Positions 20,127-31,268 of a DNA stretch of 64,000 nt are shown one piece after another. How positions within the stretch are numbered: the first letter of the stretch is position 1; every line of letters starts with the position of its first letter. The stretch spans positions 62,001-126,000 of the forward strand of contig JASISA010000037.1 in NCBI GenBank assembly GCA_031771865.1, given 5' to 3'. The notes below the pieces were generated by a model that saw nothing but the letters and a program-made list of their open reading frames with translations, was not told the DNA's origin and made no database searches. The translations under genes were made by a program, and so were the position numbers. The stretch comes from Nothophaeocryptopus gaeumannii. Taxonomy: Eukaryota; Ascomycota; Dothideomycetes; Mycosphaerellales; Mycosphaerellaceae.

Positions 20127-21935
20127 TTAAGCGAGAGCATGCTGGTGCTGCGATGAGGGAGCGACATCCTCCATGTCACTTTCAGCATCTCTCGACCCAA
20201 CCTCCGACCAGCTGTCTGGAGTCGCAACACCATCTCCCTCCTCGGAGAGCATGTCGACATCACTATCCTCGAGAAGATCCACAACTTCAATACCGGACGC
20301 TTCGCTCATAGCACGAGACTCAGGGCGGGACGCTGTCCGAGAGGGAGGGGCGGAGACGGAGGCAAAGGTTTCAGAGTCAGAGTCCGTCTGGAATCCGAAG
20401 GAAGATGGCTCGCGCGAAGTCGGTGTCTGCACGTCATGCTGAGGTACGTCCTCAGAGACGTCAATAAGCTGTGGTGGTGGCTGGGGCGTGTCACGGTTGA
20501 ACGTGATCGAGCTTGGCGCTCTTGACACTTCCGAAGGAGCAGAGTAGAAGCTGACATCCATCAAGTCTGGCTGCTGATGTGGTGAAGCGGAAACGGCATC
20601 CCGTGCAGGATCAAACGGCAAACCAGAGCTTGCGTTTGACGATGGCCCAGCTGCCATGAGTTGCTGGGCATTATGAGAAGCCAGCCGAGCCTTTGTGAGT
20701 TCTGGGGTGAGTCGATAGAGCTCGTCTGAGACTTCCGAAGGCGCACCAGTGGACTGGGGACCAAGCGAAAGAGGCTCGTTAGATGGGGAGTATAATGGAT
20801 CGAAAAATTCATTCCGGTTCTCGTAAGGCCTGCTCGGAGCAATGGTCGGGGTGGAGGGTGTGAGGTCGACTAGTGGTTGAGGATTCACAGGCGGCTGCCT
20901 TGGGGTAGATGGCTCGGCATGTGCGATGGCATGCGCTGCTTGTTGGTCGTCCATATCCTTCAGACTTGCTGCGATCGCAGCCTTGAGATCGTCCTCCTCC
21001 TCCTCAGGCTCCGGCTGTCTTACTGTGGCCGAGTTGCTAGAGCTGTCTCGCTCAGACAAAGACAAAGCGATAGCCATCTGCTCTTCAAAGCTAAGACCTT
21101 CCGTGTTGATTTGCTCCTGCGCTTGTGGTTCTGTCGGAATCGGTTCGTAGCTTCCAGGTACAGAGATGGGTGGTGTTGGGGCTCGGTCGAGTTGAATCTT
21201 AGGTGGCACTGGCGGCTTAAACGTGGCGCTCCTCCCACTGTCCTCCAATGCATACTCATCTCCAAATGGGTTGGCGAAGCGTGAGCCGGATTGCCAACCA
21301 CTCCATCCTGATGAGCTGGATTCGGCAATAGGCTCAGCAAGTTGACGTTCCACTTCTCTCATCTGCTGTTGTACCGGTTCAGGAATCGGGTCGACATGTT
21401 GTAAAGTAGGCAGATCCTCCTCATTCAGATCCGCCGCCTCCTTCAGGTTTCCTTCCGAGTCTACCAGCTCATCGAAGGTAGGTGATGGCGGTAGTTCCAA
21501 ACCATGGGCCTTGGCGGCAGCCCTCCGCTTCTGTTGCAGCTCATAGAGTTGTTGGTTTCTCCTCGCAAGATATTCTCTACCCTTCCTTCTTCTTTCCTCC
21601 GCCTCATCAGGATCTGTAGGACCTCTCACAGGTATGCGCCTAATGGTGCTCGCATTTGAAATTGAACGCCCAGTAGCAAGTGACGCCGCCTCCTTACTGC
21701 CTGCAGCTTCCCGGGCGAGGCCCTCGTCGTTCGCAACCGTTCTACCCTCGAAAGCGAACGCTTCTGCTTGTCTTCTTGATTGTGGATCGAGCTCTTCTCC
21801 AATTTGACGAAGAAGCTCAGCTATTCTCTGTCTCTGCTGTTCGAGCCATGCGGCTACCTGCGGGTTCTCGGTGATGGCTAGGCCGAGGGCGGCGATGAGG
21901 GAGATGGAGAAGATGATGCCTGTGATGCGTTCCAT
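20127..21935 (-). CDS. fungal single-pass membrane protein with ubiquitin-interacting motifs
   Basis: Intronless, 602 residues. A hydrophobic N-terminal segment (about residues 5-22, TGIIFSISLIAALGLAI) should anchor it. Next comes a charged, probably coiled-coil region (EERRRKGREYLARRNQQLYELQQKRR, about 110-140). Two UIM-like helices follow at about residues 277-291 (LSFEEQMAIALSLSE) and 318-333 (EDDLKAAIAASLKDM), each with the acidic lead and central AxxxSLxE/D pattern. The C-terminal half is disordered and rich in Ser, Pro, Asp and Glu. It probably recruits ubiquitinated cargo at a membrane, such as ER or endosome. I recognise no named family; the UIM call is from motif pattern only. Confidence 0.75.
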   Translation of the reverse strand: MERITGIIFSISLIAALGLAITENPQVAAWLEQQRQRIAELLRQIGEELDPQSRRQAEAFAFEGRTVANDEGLAREAAGSKEAASLATGRSISNASTIRRIPVRGPTDPDEAEERRRKGREYLARRNQQLYELQQKRRAAAKAHGLELPPSPTFDELVDSEGNLKEAADLNEEDLPTLQHVDPIPEPVQQQMREVERQLAEPIAESSSSGWSGWQSGSRFANPFGDEYALEDSGRSATFKPPVPPKIQLDRAPTPPISVPGSYEPIPTEPQAQEQINTEGLSFEEQMAIALSLSERDSSSNSATVRQPEPEEEEDDLKAAIAASLKDMDDQQAAHAIAHAEPSTPRQPPVNPQPLVDLTPSTPTIAPSRPYENRNEFFDPLYSPSNEPLSLGPQSTGAPSEVSDELYRLTPELTKARLASHNAQQLMAAGPSSNASSGLPFDPARDAVSASPHQQPDLMDVSFYSAPSEVSRAPSSITFNRDTPQPPPQLIDVSEDVPQHDVQTPTSREPSSFGFQTDSDSETFASVSAPPSRTASRPESRAMSEASGIEVVDLLEDSDVDMLSEEGDGVATPDSWSEVGSRDAESDMEDVAPSSQHQHALA

Positions 21936-23249
21936 GTTAGTGGAGGTGAATCAAGCGTCTTCCGCAACAGTCTTGAAATGTTGGTCGGATGAGCTGCACG
22001 AGATCACGATACTCGAGGCGGTCGCCTGCAGCCTGGTGATGATCCCACTTGGTGCATGCTTGAGTCTCGTATCGCCACGCACCTTTGATTGCAGCCGCCG
22101 GCATATTTAACAGTGAACGAGTGGCGTCCGACACGTGGTTTAAGAGGTGTACATGGGCGTTTGAAGCGGGACACACGGGTACATAGGTCGACTAGGGGTA
22201 TGAGAGTCGGAGAAGCAACCTGGGAGCAGAGCAAGCAAGGCAGCAGGAGACTTCGAGGTGCTGACGAGGAGCACCGATCGGCCGGGATCCTGACCCGATA
22301 AGCCACACCCCACTGCCGATAGCGCATGGACACAATCGCATATGCATCATGAGTTGGCATGTGGTGCTCGCAGACAATAATACACATGATCACGTTGGAG
22401 ATAGCTCTATAGAGTACACCTTTCATCAGGTCTGCGAGAGTCTCTTAAGAGCGCACGAGAGCTGCATCGAACGAACATTTATCTTGCCAAGCTGTGAAGC
22501 CGACCAACGTAAAGACTTATAGCATGCAGGCTGCGTGCACTGGGATCACACACTGCTTCTATTGACGGCAGCTTTGGTCAGCGACAATTATATAGCAAAG
22601 CTATGAGCCTTGATCTTTCTACTTCACTTCTTGAATCGCTTAGCCACCTAGCCCTGTGGTTACGAATCATCTTTCCATCAGATGAGGTGGGTCAGGCCTC
22701 AAGTCCTAGATCCACGCAATCAGATCATTCGAACTGAAATGCCTAGCTGAAACATTGTCGAGCACATGAAAGATGCAACTCGTAGAGAGAATCTGGAGGT
22801 TGAATTCCAAGAATGGGGAAGGATGCGGCAAGCCGAGCGAAGCTGTCAGGCAGATGCTGATCGAGCAGCTGAGTTACTCTTGGGCTTCTGGTCGCGACGC
22901 GAGCTTGCTCGAGAACTGCTTTGTCTGCAAACATTGCGCGCGCTAGCGCAAGTGGTGGTAAACCTCCATGAGAACTGAAACCCAACGCTTCTCGGGAATA
23001 TGGGATACGTCATGGTGGGGTTCGAGACCTCAAGAACCGACGCCGGATATATATACGTTGCCCTCGGTATATGATCCTTGTCCTGGTAGTCTCAAAGCAC
23101 TTCGAAGATAGAGCGAGTGAGTAAGCTCGGGCCCCGGCATTGGCTGTCCAGAATGGGGCCAGCACTGACGAGGCGGCTTATTTATTATGTCTCCTCAGCT
23201 GACATCTTGCCAGATAACATCTTGAGAACATCTTCATCTCCCAGTCAAA
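21936..23249. other. intergenic, divergent promoter region
   Basis: 1.3 kb between the UIM gene (leftward) and the GFA gene (rightward). No supported gene. A TA run (TATATATA) lies at about 23047-23054, some 200 bp before the GFA start. Short frames such as 22743-22985 on the minus strand lack a credible start and domain. Confidence 0.5.
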
Positions 23250-23766
23250 ATGCCAGGAAAAGGAAGCTGCGTCTGCGGAGAATGGACGTATGAGTACCAA
23301 GACGAGCCAGCGGTTACTGTAGGTGCACCTGAGGCCGTCGAGTGTTCAATCGCTGATGCGGAAAGGCCATCTGCCATTGCATTCCATGCCACAAGACCGC
23401 CGGCTCCAATGGAAGCTTCAATCTCATGATCCCAAAGGACAAGGTAATGGACAACAGATCTGTCTGGTGCATGTTAGCAGGACACTTGTTAACCGAACGC
23501 AGTTCAAGAAGCTGTCCGGTAATGACTTCTTGTACGAGCGCAAGGCGGACTCCGGCAACATCGTCTATTATAAGAACTGCGGCAAGTGCGCAACTGTCAT
23601 GACCGCAGAGACCAAGGGCCTGGAAGGGCTGGTTATCTTGAAGGGAGGCACTGTGGATGATTTTGCTGAAGACGCGAAGCACAAGCCGCAGCTGGAGATT
23701 TACCGCAAGAATGCTGCAGAGTGGTGCACCCCTTGGGCAGGTGCTGAGCAGAAGGAGGTCGCGTAG
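23250..23766 (+). CDS. GFA/CENP-V family zinc protein (DUF636)
   Basis: Three exons, 23250-23318, 23366-23443 and 23503-23766, with phase-0 introns of 47 and 59 bp; 136 residues. The spliced protein carries the family's zinc ligands in order: CVCGEW near the start, then CHCIPCHKTAGSNGSF, then a CGKCATVM turn. The first and second sets are only joined when both introns are removed, which is strong evidence for the model. The family is named after glutathione-dependent formaldehyde-activating enzyme and centromere protein V, and has a Mss4-like fold. Most fungal members have no known substrate, and spontaneous glutathione-formaldehyde chemistry means enzymatic activity should not be assumed. 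The protein is soluble and has no targeting signal. Confidence 0.9.
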
Positions 23767-24973
23767 ATTTCTCTTGTCAATGAGCAGAGAGACAATGGAG
23801 TAGTGGAAAGAACAAGACATGAAGTCAAGTTGAAGCCAAATCCCGATGTGCCCGAGATTTTGACAAAGCACCTTGATGGTAGATTAGTGATACTGACCTT
23901 GCCAGAGGAGCAACTTGGCCCTGGCCGAACATGTCGAATGCTGACGGCTCTATGCTTCGTTGCCAACAATATCACAGGCTATAGTCCGCAGGCACAGGAG
24001 CAGGTTAGGAGGCTCATCAGGTCTGTTGGTTTATCTCCTATCTTCTCGCTCTGCCGCGTGAGTTCGACGCACGCCCAGAGCGGCTGGATGCCTTCGACGT
24101 GTACAGAGAAAGCCCATTGAATCTTGCTCTAAGATGCAGGCTTGTGAAGCGACTTCGAGATCTCCTGACGAAAGCTCCCCTCGTGTTCGGCCGTGCCGTG
24201 GTAGGTGGGTAGGCGGTAGGAAGACTATCATTGTTATGAAGGCGTTGTTTTGAGTGTAGGAGAAAGGAAGGTTCAGGCACAAGACCTGCGCAATCCTTGT
24301 CGGCGGCCCGCACCTTAGCTCCCGTAGACGCATGTACGTCCATGACTTCCAACGGTCACAGCCATCGACTCCATATCGCCTCGACTCACTCCATTTTCCC
24401 ACTTCATGCATCTGCTTCTTTGCAAGGCGTTTCGGCGAATTTTGATAGACCTGGTGTGCTTCACATAGCTCGCATAGATCAAGAGGACAGCTTCGCGGGA
24501 CTTCTGGAGCGACTCCGACACCTCGCGTCTTGCCACTGGACATTTCCGATGATTAGAGTCGCACGACACACTGGCAGGCATGGATCCCAGGATGTTGCTC
24601 AATCCGAAGGCCGCGGCAAAAGAGAGGGAAAAGTCCAAGAAGAAGCCTCCTAACAATGGTATGTTCACGTTTCTTCATGAAGCCGGTCCCTGCCTCACTG
24701 TGATTCTTTCTCGAACTTCACATGCACATGCACCCCTGCACATGCGATTGTCATTCGTTCGCCAAATGCGAGTGAGCTTTGGCCATTCATGACTATCGTC
24801 GCCGTTCAACCTCCACCTGCACTTCTTGATCAACAACACAACCATCCACCAACTCTCCTCCAACCATCCACCACACCACTACATCTGAACCTTCAACACA
24901 CCTCCTTCACATCACCTTGTCCTCATCGAAGTTTCTGTAAGCGCTCACGCGCTCGCCAACCGCATCTGTCATC
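23767..24973. other. intergenic and 5' leader of the SNF2 gene
   Basis: 1.2 kb. The last 200 bp is CA/CT-rich leader. An ATG at 24580 opens a 26-codon basic frame that ends at a GTATGT donor (24659). Spliced to an AG at 24940-24941 it would extend the SNF2 protein in frame by 37 residues. That extension is possible but not shown. Confidence 0.45.
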
Positions 24974-27900
24974 ATGCGGCGACACTTCTTCAGCAACGAC
25001 GTGCACCCTTCCGCCGACCCCTCCGCCGCGAGCGCTTTCAACTCACTCTCGCTGCCAACCGTCAACGGCGATCCAAATACTGAAGACTACATAGGCCCTC
25101 AGCAAGTGCGCAAGCCGAATAGTGCAGATGCGCCGCGCTACCAAAAGCAGACCTATGGTCCCAGAACGCTGCTCAACCCATCCTCTGGTGCCGCAAAGAA
25201 ACCTGCAACTTCTGATTCCACACCTGATGATATGGAAGGTCCGAGACAGGCCAACGGCAACGGCGAATATGGAGCCGGCCGTATGATCGAGAACCTACAT
25301 GGACTTACAGACCGCGACGATATGCCTACGCAGAAGCGCAAAGCACCAGCTGCACCTCATGGCGAAGATTCCGATGAGGAGCACAAGAAGCAGAAAGGCG
25401 AATCATTTCACATCAGTAAAGGCGGCATGATTGGCGAACACCTCAAAAATGAGCGCAAAGAGATTGCGGCCCAGACTGGACCTCCTGCTGCTACCATCGA
25501 CCTAACGAACGACGACGATGACGCCGCTGCGGAGGATGATGAAGTGCAGTTTGTCAAGGAGAGTGGCGACCAAGAGGTCTGTCTGGGTTCTTTACAAGCT
25601 AGTGCAAACGCGTACAAGATACCAGCTGTGTCCGCAGCCTCGCAGAGAAATACGCCCCGGGACTTTTGGCCTCCGAGCAAGATCGGCTACAGACGCGGCA
25701 TCTCTGGTACTCAAGTCATTGAGCTCCTTGATAGCTCGAGCAACAAGTTCGCATCTCTCGATCTACGCTCGGCCTCGGCTCTTTGCCCTCTGGTGGACGG
25801 CGCCAACCTCAACAAGATGCGCATCAAGATGGCTCTCAAGGCACGTCCAAAGCCGAAGGGTCAGTACATTGGGGAGCGAGGTTCCTTTAACATCCCGCTC
25901 CTTGTCACACTCTACGCTCCACGCAAGCTTGCGTCGTCTATTGGCAGGTTCTTGTCTCAGAAACAGATGTTTTTGACTACGCCACCTGGTTTCAGTGCCC
26001 ACCAGGTTGTCAACCCACACGTTCCCCAAATCTACGGACCTGTCAAGGCCGGCGCGGGTGCGCTCAAGCCCCAGCTCTCCTCACGACCAATGTCGTACGT
26101 CACTCGTACGGCTGAAGAGATGAGACGTGAGGCCGACTCGATGTTCGATAAGTTGGCTTCCACCGAGACCCTTCCGGAAATGGAACCCAACACAACCATC
26201 ATCACCACTTCACTCATGAAGCACCAAAAGCAGGCCTTGTATTTTCTCACGGAGCACGAGCGTAAGGACTTCGATGGTGATGAGAGCCCGAGCCATTCAT
26301 TGTGGAAGTATCAGGCCAAGGACAACGGCCAGCCCGCATGGTATCACGTCATCACGGGCCTCGAAGTCACGGAGAAGCCCAAGCCTGTGTTGGGTGGCAT
26401 TCTCGCCGACATGATGGGCCTGGGCAAGACTTTGAGCATACTCTCGCTTTTGATCGAGACCAAAGACGCTGCGAAGGAGTTCCAGAGTGCCGATTCGGGC
26501 AAGTTGGACGTCGACTGCAACTCGCGTGGCACCCTCATCATCTGCCCCAAGTCAGTGTTGTCGAACTGGGAGGAACAGATCCGCGCGCACACCGCTCGCA
26601 ACAGTGTCACTGTCTACAGCTACCACGGGACGAACAGAATGCAGGACACAGACAAGCTTTCGAGATACGATGTTGTTCTAACATCGTACAACACCGCTGC
26701 AGCAGAGTTCAGCGATGGTAATCGTAGCAGGAAGGCCCTTGCCTCGATCAACTGGTTTCGCATTGTGCTCGATGAAGCACATCAGATCCGTACTTCCACC
26801 ACGAAGGTGTCCAAGGCTTGCTGTGCTCTCAATGCAGAGCGACGTTGGGCCGTTACGGGCACACCTGTTCAGAACAGTCTGAACGACATGGGTGCGCTGA
26901 TCAAGTTCCTCCGCATTACTCCTTTGGATCACTCGCAAACATGGTCCCAACACATCATCTCGCCGCTGAAGAACGGCGATGAAGACGTCATTCAGCATCT
27001 TCAGCTCCTTGTTGGCAGCATCTCTCTGCGTCGACTGAAAGATACCATCGGCCTCACCCACCGGAGTGAGAAGATTCAGACCCTCGACTTCACAGAGGCG
27101 GAGGCTGCGCTGTACAGACAGTTTGCCACCACCTGTCGGACTCATTTCCACAACATCTCAGGTGGCGGAAACCAGTTGCGCGGCAAAGCCTACGCTCACG
27201 TTCTGAAGTCAATCGGTCGCCTTCGAGCAATCTGCGCTCACGGACGAGAGATGCTGACAGAGGAGGATATGAAGGAAGTCGAAGGCGAAGATCCAAGCAA
27301 TGCTATCGTCTTGGACATTGGTGACGAGCCGGAGTACGAGAATGAGACTGAGTTCACCACCGATTCGCAGGCATATGGCCTTCTCAAAGCCATGCAAGAC
27401 AGCGAGATGAACACTTGCCAGATGTGCACGAACCGGATACCCAAGAGGCAAGAGCCGGCTCCACGCAAAGACGATAGCGAAGACAGCGATTACGTCGACG
27501 AAGAGGAGGAGGATGAGGTTGAGGTTGAGGAGGGACCTGACCTTCTCGGTTTCATGACTCCCTGCTTCCATCTTATCTGCCCAGATCACGAAGAGCAGCA
27601 CCGCAAGGCATGCGAAGCCACCATGACAGTCGACCGACACTGCAAGTGCCCGTACGACGAGACATACCAGCGGTACGGCCTTCAACCGCTCACTCGTCGC
27701 GGCTTCAACAAGTACACCGTAGACCGGGCCGAGGCATCCAAAAAGCCAGCAGCCGGCAAATGGGACGAAGACACCTACACAGGCGCCCACACCAAAGTCA
27801 AGGCTCTAATGGAGGAACTCGAGCGCTCAGCCGAAGAGACCGCCGCCCTCCCCGAAGGCGAGCCACCCGTCCGCTCCGTCGTCTTCAGCGGCTGGACCGC

Positions 27901-28333
27901 CTACCTCGACCTCATCGAATACGCCCTCTACCAAAAAGACATTGCCTACGTCCGTCTCGACGGCAGCATGTCCGTCAAACAACGCTCCAACGTCATGAAA
28001 ATCTTCCGTGACGAACCCTCCGTCACCGTCATGCTCGTCTCAATCAAAGCCGGCGGACAGGGACTGAACTTCACCACCGCAAATAAAGTCTACGTCATGG
28101 AACCACAGTTCAACCCAGGTGTTGAGCAGCAGGCTGTCGATCGAGTCCATCGATTGGGGCAGACGCGGGATGTGTTTATTACGCATTATATTATGAAGAA
28201 TTCGGTCGAGGAGGGGATTTTGAAGTTGCAGCGGAAGAAGGAGAATTTGGCCAAGTTGAGTATGGAGAAGAAGAAGAGTAAGGCGGAGGAGAATAAGCAG
28301 CGACTGGCGGATTTGAAGGAGCTTTTCAAGTGA
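24974..28333 (+). CDS. SNF2-family ATPase with RING-like insert (SMARCA3/HLTF, RAD5/RAD16-like)
   Basis: Intronless, 1119 residues. The N-terminal 220 residues are disordered and acidic. The SNF2 ATPase motifs appear in order: GGILADMMGLGKTLSILSLL (Walker A), VVLTSYNTA, RIVLDEAHQIR (DEAH box), and WAVTGTPVQNSLNDMGALIKFL. Next is a cysteine/histidine region (CQMCTNRIP, CFHLICPDH, HCKCPYD) that looks like a RING split by an acidic EEEEDEVEVEEG insert. The helicase C half follows with VVFSGWTAYLDLI, VMLVSIKAGGQGLNFT and DRVHRLGQTRDV. Proteins of this class remodel or translocate on DNA, and those with a RING promote ubiquitination in repair; true orthology to Rad5 is not claimed because the N-terminal HIRAN domain is not clear. 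It acts in the nucleus. Confidence 0.92.
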   Translation: MRRHFFSNDVHPSADPSAASAFNSLSLPTVNGDPNTEDYIGPQQVRKPNSADAPRYQKQTYGPRTLLNPSSGAAKKPATSDSTPDDMEGPRQANGNGEYGAGRMIENLHGLTDRDDMPTQKRKAPAAPHGEDSDEEHKKQKGESFHISKGGMIGEHLKNERKEIAAQTGPPAATIDLTNDDDDAAAEDDEVQFVKESGDQEVCLGSLQASANAYKIPAVSAASQRNTPRDFWPPSKIGYRRGISGTQVIELLDSSSNKFASLDLRSASALCPLVDGANLNKMRIKMALKARPKPKGQYIGERGSFNIPLLVTLYAPRKLASSIGRFLSQKQMFLTTPPGFSAHQVVNPHVPQIYGPVKAGAGALKPQLSSRPMSYVTRTAEEMRREADSMFDKLASTETLPEMEPNTTIITTSLMKHQKQALYFLTEHERKDFDGDESPSHSLWKYQAKDNGQPAWYHVITGLEVTEKPKPVLGGILADMMGLGKTLSILSLLIETKDAAKEFQSADSGKLDVDCNSRGTLIICPKSVLSNWEEQIRAHTARNSVTVYSYHGTNRMQDTDKLSRYDVVLTSYNTAAAEFSDGNRSRKALASINWFRIVLDEAHQIRTSTTKVSKACCALNAERRWAVTGTPVQNSLNDMGALIKFLRITPLDHSQTWSQHIISPLKNGDEDVIQHLQLLVGSISLRRLKDTIGLTHRSEKIQTLDFTEAEAALYRQFATTCRTHFHNISGGGNQLRGKAYAHVLKSIGRLRAICAHGREMLTEEDMKEVEGEDPSNAIVLDIGDEPEYENETEFTTDSQAYGLLKAMQDSEMNTCQMCTNRIPKRQEPAPRKDDSEDSDYVDEEEEDEVEVEEGPDLLGFMTPCFHLICPDHEEQHRKACEATMTVDRHCKCPYDETYQRYGLQPLTRRGFNKYTVDRAEASKKPAAGKWDEDTYTGAHTKVKALMEELERSAEETAALPEGEPPVRSVVFSGWTAYLDLIEYALYQKDIAYVRLDGSMSVKQRSNVMKIFRDEPSVTVMLVSIKAGGQGLNFTTANKVYVMEPQFNPGVEQQAVDRVHRLGQTRDVFITHYIMKNSVEEGILKLQRKKENLAKLSMEKKKSKAEENKQRLADLKELFK

Positions 28334-28656
28334 GCTGGTTGATTATCATCATGAGGAGCAGAGAGGAGAGGAGAGAAGAGAGAAGCGCTTGGACAAAGCG
28401 AACAGGATCATCAAAAGCAACAGGAGCGAATTATGCGTTTGAGCAAATGCAATACATGCATCGCTCAAGATGTTGATCTCAGGCTTGGGATAAACAGCAC
28501 AGTTGCATGAAATAGATCAGTAGCGATGAGAATCCGAAAGCCACAAAACGGAGTTATCAAATCTTGGAAGTTGACAATTTCTCATTCGAGATCAGCCTTT
28601 GCTGCTTTCTGGGGTATATTAATACAGTGCACAGCATTCCCATTCGCCATCACTCC
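28334..28656. other. intergenic, convergent 3' region
   Basis: Contains a purine-only run (GAGGAGCAGAGAGGAGAGG..., about 28351-28386) just after the SNF2 stop. No gene seen. Confidence 0.5.
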
Positions 28657-30673
28657 TCATGAACCCGCCGTCTTCTCCCCAGACTTCGACAATTCACTAA
28701 CAGTCGTAACCTTTGGCCGATCCATCGCCGCAGCCGCCGCCGTAACAGCACCCGGCGACGGCGGTTCATCCTCCGCAGCCCACAGCGGCTGTTGTTGAGT
28801 TCCCGATGCACTCCTCTGACCATACCACCCATTCTTCCTCTTCTCCGCCGCCCAAGATCCCCACGAACTCAAATACGCGCCAGCCCTCTGACTCGCAGCA
28901 GCTACACTAGCTTGTGCTTTCGTCAAGTCCGGTTTGGAGAATTTCCCTTGTGCGTCGTCACTTTGTGGATTTGCTGCAGCTGCCGCACGAGCTTCTTCCG
29001 TTCTCTTTCGCTGCGCTTCCCGCATTACTTCAATATCCGCCCAGACTTTATTGAACGCCGTCGTTACTTGTACACGGCCGTCTGCCCATCGCTTGCCTAC
29101 CACTTCTCGCGTCTCTTTGAATCGCTCGTCCAGGTGCAATTCTGATATCTGGCTTTGGAGCCGCCTTTGCACGTCTTCGATTGTCAGTCCACCGGCCATG
29201 GGATGTCGAGGTTCCACAATGTCGAATAATTGTGGGTCGACTGTTCGGTTCCAAAGCTTGTAGTTCTCTGATTGTTGCCATGTTTCCACGAACGCGTTCG
29301 AGAATTCAGCGGAAGGATCTCCTTCGATTTCTGCTAATAAGGCCTTCGGGTCTCCATCCTTGTGTGTGGCCAGATATTGGTGATATTTGGTCGCGGAAAG
29401 CAGTGCTATCAGGTACTCCTCGAATTGAAGCCGTATGAATTCCTCGCTCCCATTGTAACCATGCGTGCTAGGCTGTGAGGGGTCTCTCTCGTCCCATGTG
29501 TCGTTCACAGATTGTGTCAAGAAGTCAATCCATCGTCGATCAGCTACACTCAATGACAATGCCGGCTTCAAGCCCGGCGTTAGTACTGTAACAGTGTCCT
29601 CGTCCAAATTCACCAGTAGATCGCAATACCGCTCCTTCTGTTGCAGTAGAAGGCTATTCGTACTGCCAACAACGTAACTCTTCGTCTCTTGATCCGTGAT
29701 CATATCCAGCTGCTGCAGCGGCGTATAAGGCCCAAACATTGAGCCCTTGCCAAACAGCTGCAGCGGTAGTCCAACATACGCCAGTAAGGATGTTCGATCG
29801 CTTGTCCGGACAGAGTCCTGTTTCTGGAGCGTCTCCGCATATCGATCCATTGGCGGATCTGCACAATCTCGCAGGCTGCGGACTAGACCTGGGATAAGCG
29901 AGATCAGTGCAAACTGCAGCTGACATATCCGTTCGCAATGTGAGCCGAAGAAGAGGATCTGCCAAAGTCAGCCTCGTTCATTTGTCCCAATTTGTATCCG
30001 TAGACAGCTCTTACCTTCTGCTGCAACAGCAAACACTTCAACAACACCAACGTCTGCCACTTGAATGTATGTATGAGCTCCCTCAAGCTCAACCCAAAAT
30101 ATTGATCCCTCTCATCCTCAAGACTCTTATTCTCCTTCACCAAACTCTCTTGAAAGCGCTAAGCCCCTCATCAGCACACATCCAGCCCAGGACCTCTTGT
30201 AATCAGCAGCACTAACCCACCTGAAGAATCTCAATATCCCTAAAATCCCTCTGCGCAAACCACGCCCTCGTAACCGCACTCAACTTCTCCCTCAACGCAC
30301 TAAACCCCTGCGGTCGATCCGTAATAGCGACAACAGCCTTCTGCACCGCACTCCTGGTAACCTCCTCAGGCCGAAACACCAACTCCGCGGAATCAATTTG
30401 GTGCATGCAGGAAATCCCAAACACACTGCGGGGTTCTACATCTTGGCCCCCAGTGGCTTTGTGGACTAGCGAGAAGTAGGAGAATTCCTCTTCGCATTGG
30501 TGGGCGCCGTCCGGTAGGGCCATATAGGGGATTAAGTGCCAGTCATTTTCGACGGATGGGTCGCTGCCTTCGGCGCCGATCCAGTGTTCGATTTCGGGGC
30601 CGCGGTGGTGGTTGAAGTCGACGACGCAGACGAGAGGGTGGAAGGGTACGTCGGTATTCGTGGGAGAGGTCAT
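28657..30673 (-). CDS. AVL9: Avl9-family DENN-domain protein of the late secretory pathway
   Basis: Three exons, 30673-30221, 30158-30015 and 29958-28657, with introns of 62 and 56 bp, all phase 0; 632 residues. The N-terminus has the DENN-type opening PLVCVVDFNHHRGPEIEHWIG. Exon 2 supplies RFQESLVKENKSL to LLLQQK, and exon 3 starts ILFFGSHCERICQLQFAL and continues into LPLQLFGKGSMFGPYTPLQQL. These blocks are the conserved Avl9 order and appear in one protein only when both introns are spliced. Avl9 acts in vesicle formation at the Golgi-to-plasma-membrane step; DENN proteins often act on Rab GTPases, so a Rab link is likely. The C-terminal 150 residues are Ala-rich and low complexity. Confidence 0.92.
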
Positions 30674-31268
30674 GGTTTGGTTGATTGGTCGAAAAGGAGG
30701 AGAAGGGGAGGATGGAGGAAGTAGGAGTTATGGGTTCTTAGCTCCTTGCTAGAGCTTTCATGCTTCGGTATTGAACTCGCGTTTCGAGGTCAGATCGGCG
30801 AGAGGTGAAGGATACTCGTATAGATGTTGCGGATCAATGGGTGGATGCGCAGTAAAGTAGAGTACATGTTCTATGTATGCACGGACAACACATCGAAATG
30901 CAAGCATCCCCTTCCTCTGACGGGAAAGTCAACCAGGGTCTTGGGCTTGGCATCAATCAAGCTTGAGATCTGGAGCGAGATATTGCTTTGTTGAGGACTG
31001 TTTTCCATGTTCGCAGGCCATCGCAAGCATGCAGATGGACATTCACGATCATATGCAGGTCTCACGAAGGATCTGAATAAGCACAGCAATGCATGCGCAG
31101 GCCGAGCAACTCCTCAATTTCCATCAAGGACTACCTGCGTTTCTCTCGGATCTCGTCCAGCGGCCCACAATCCTTCGTGGGTGTTACCTATGCAAGCTCT
31201 AGCGCCTTATCATTGTGCTACTAGAACGCCCCGGAACTGTACAAGCACGCGTGCGCGCATCATTACGG
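30674..31268. other. intergenic: Avl9 promoter and 3' region of ETF-alpha
   Basis: 595 bp, no gene or repeat supported. Confidence 0.5.

Noticed and set aside
6448..23766. Secondary-metabolite or other biosynthetic gene cluster around the Zn2Cys6 and SnoaL genes
   Set aside because: A SnoaL fold beside a regulator can suggest polyketide clusters, but no synthase, P450 or other tailoring gene lies nearby and the SnoaL protein is secreted.
24031..24543. 170-codon minus-strand frame upstream of the SNF2 gene
   Set aside because: No ATG at its 5' end, no domain, and a second minus-strand frame is open across the same bases.
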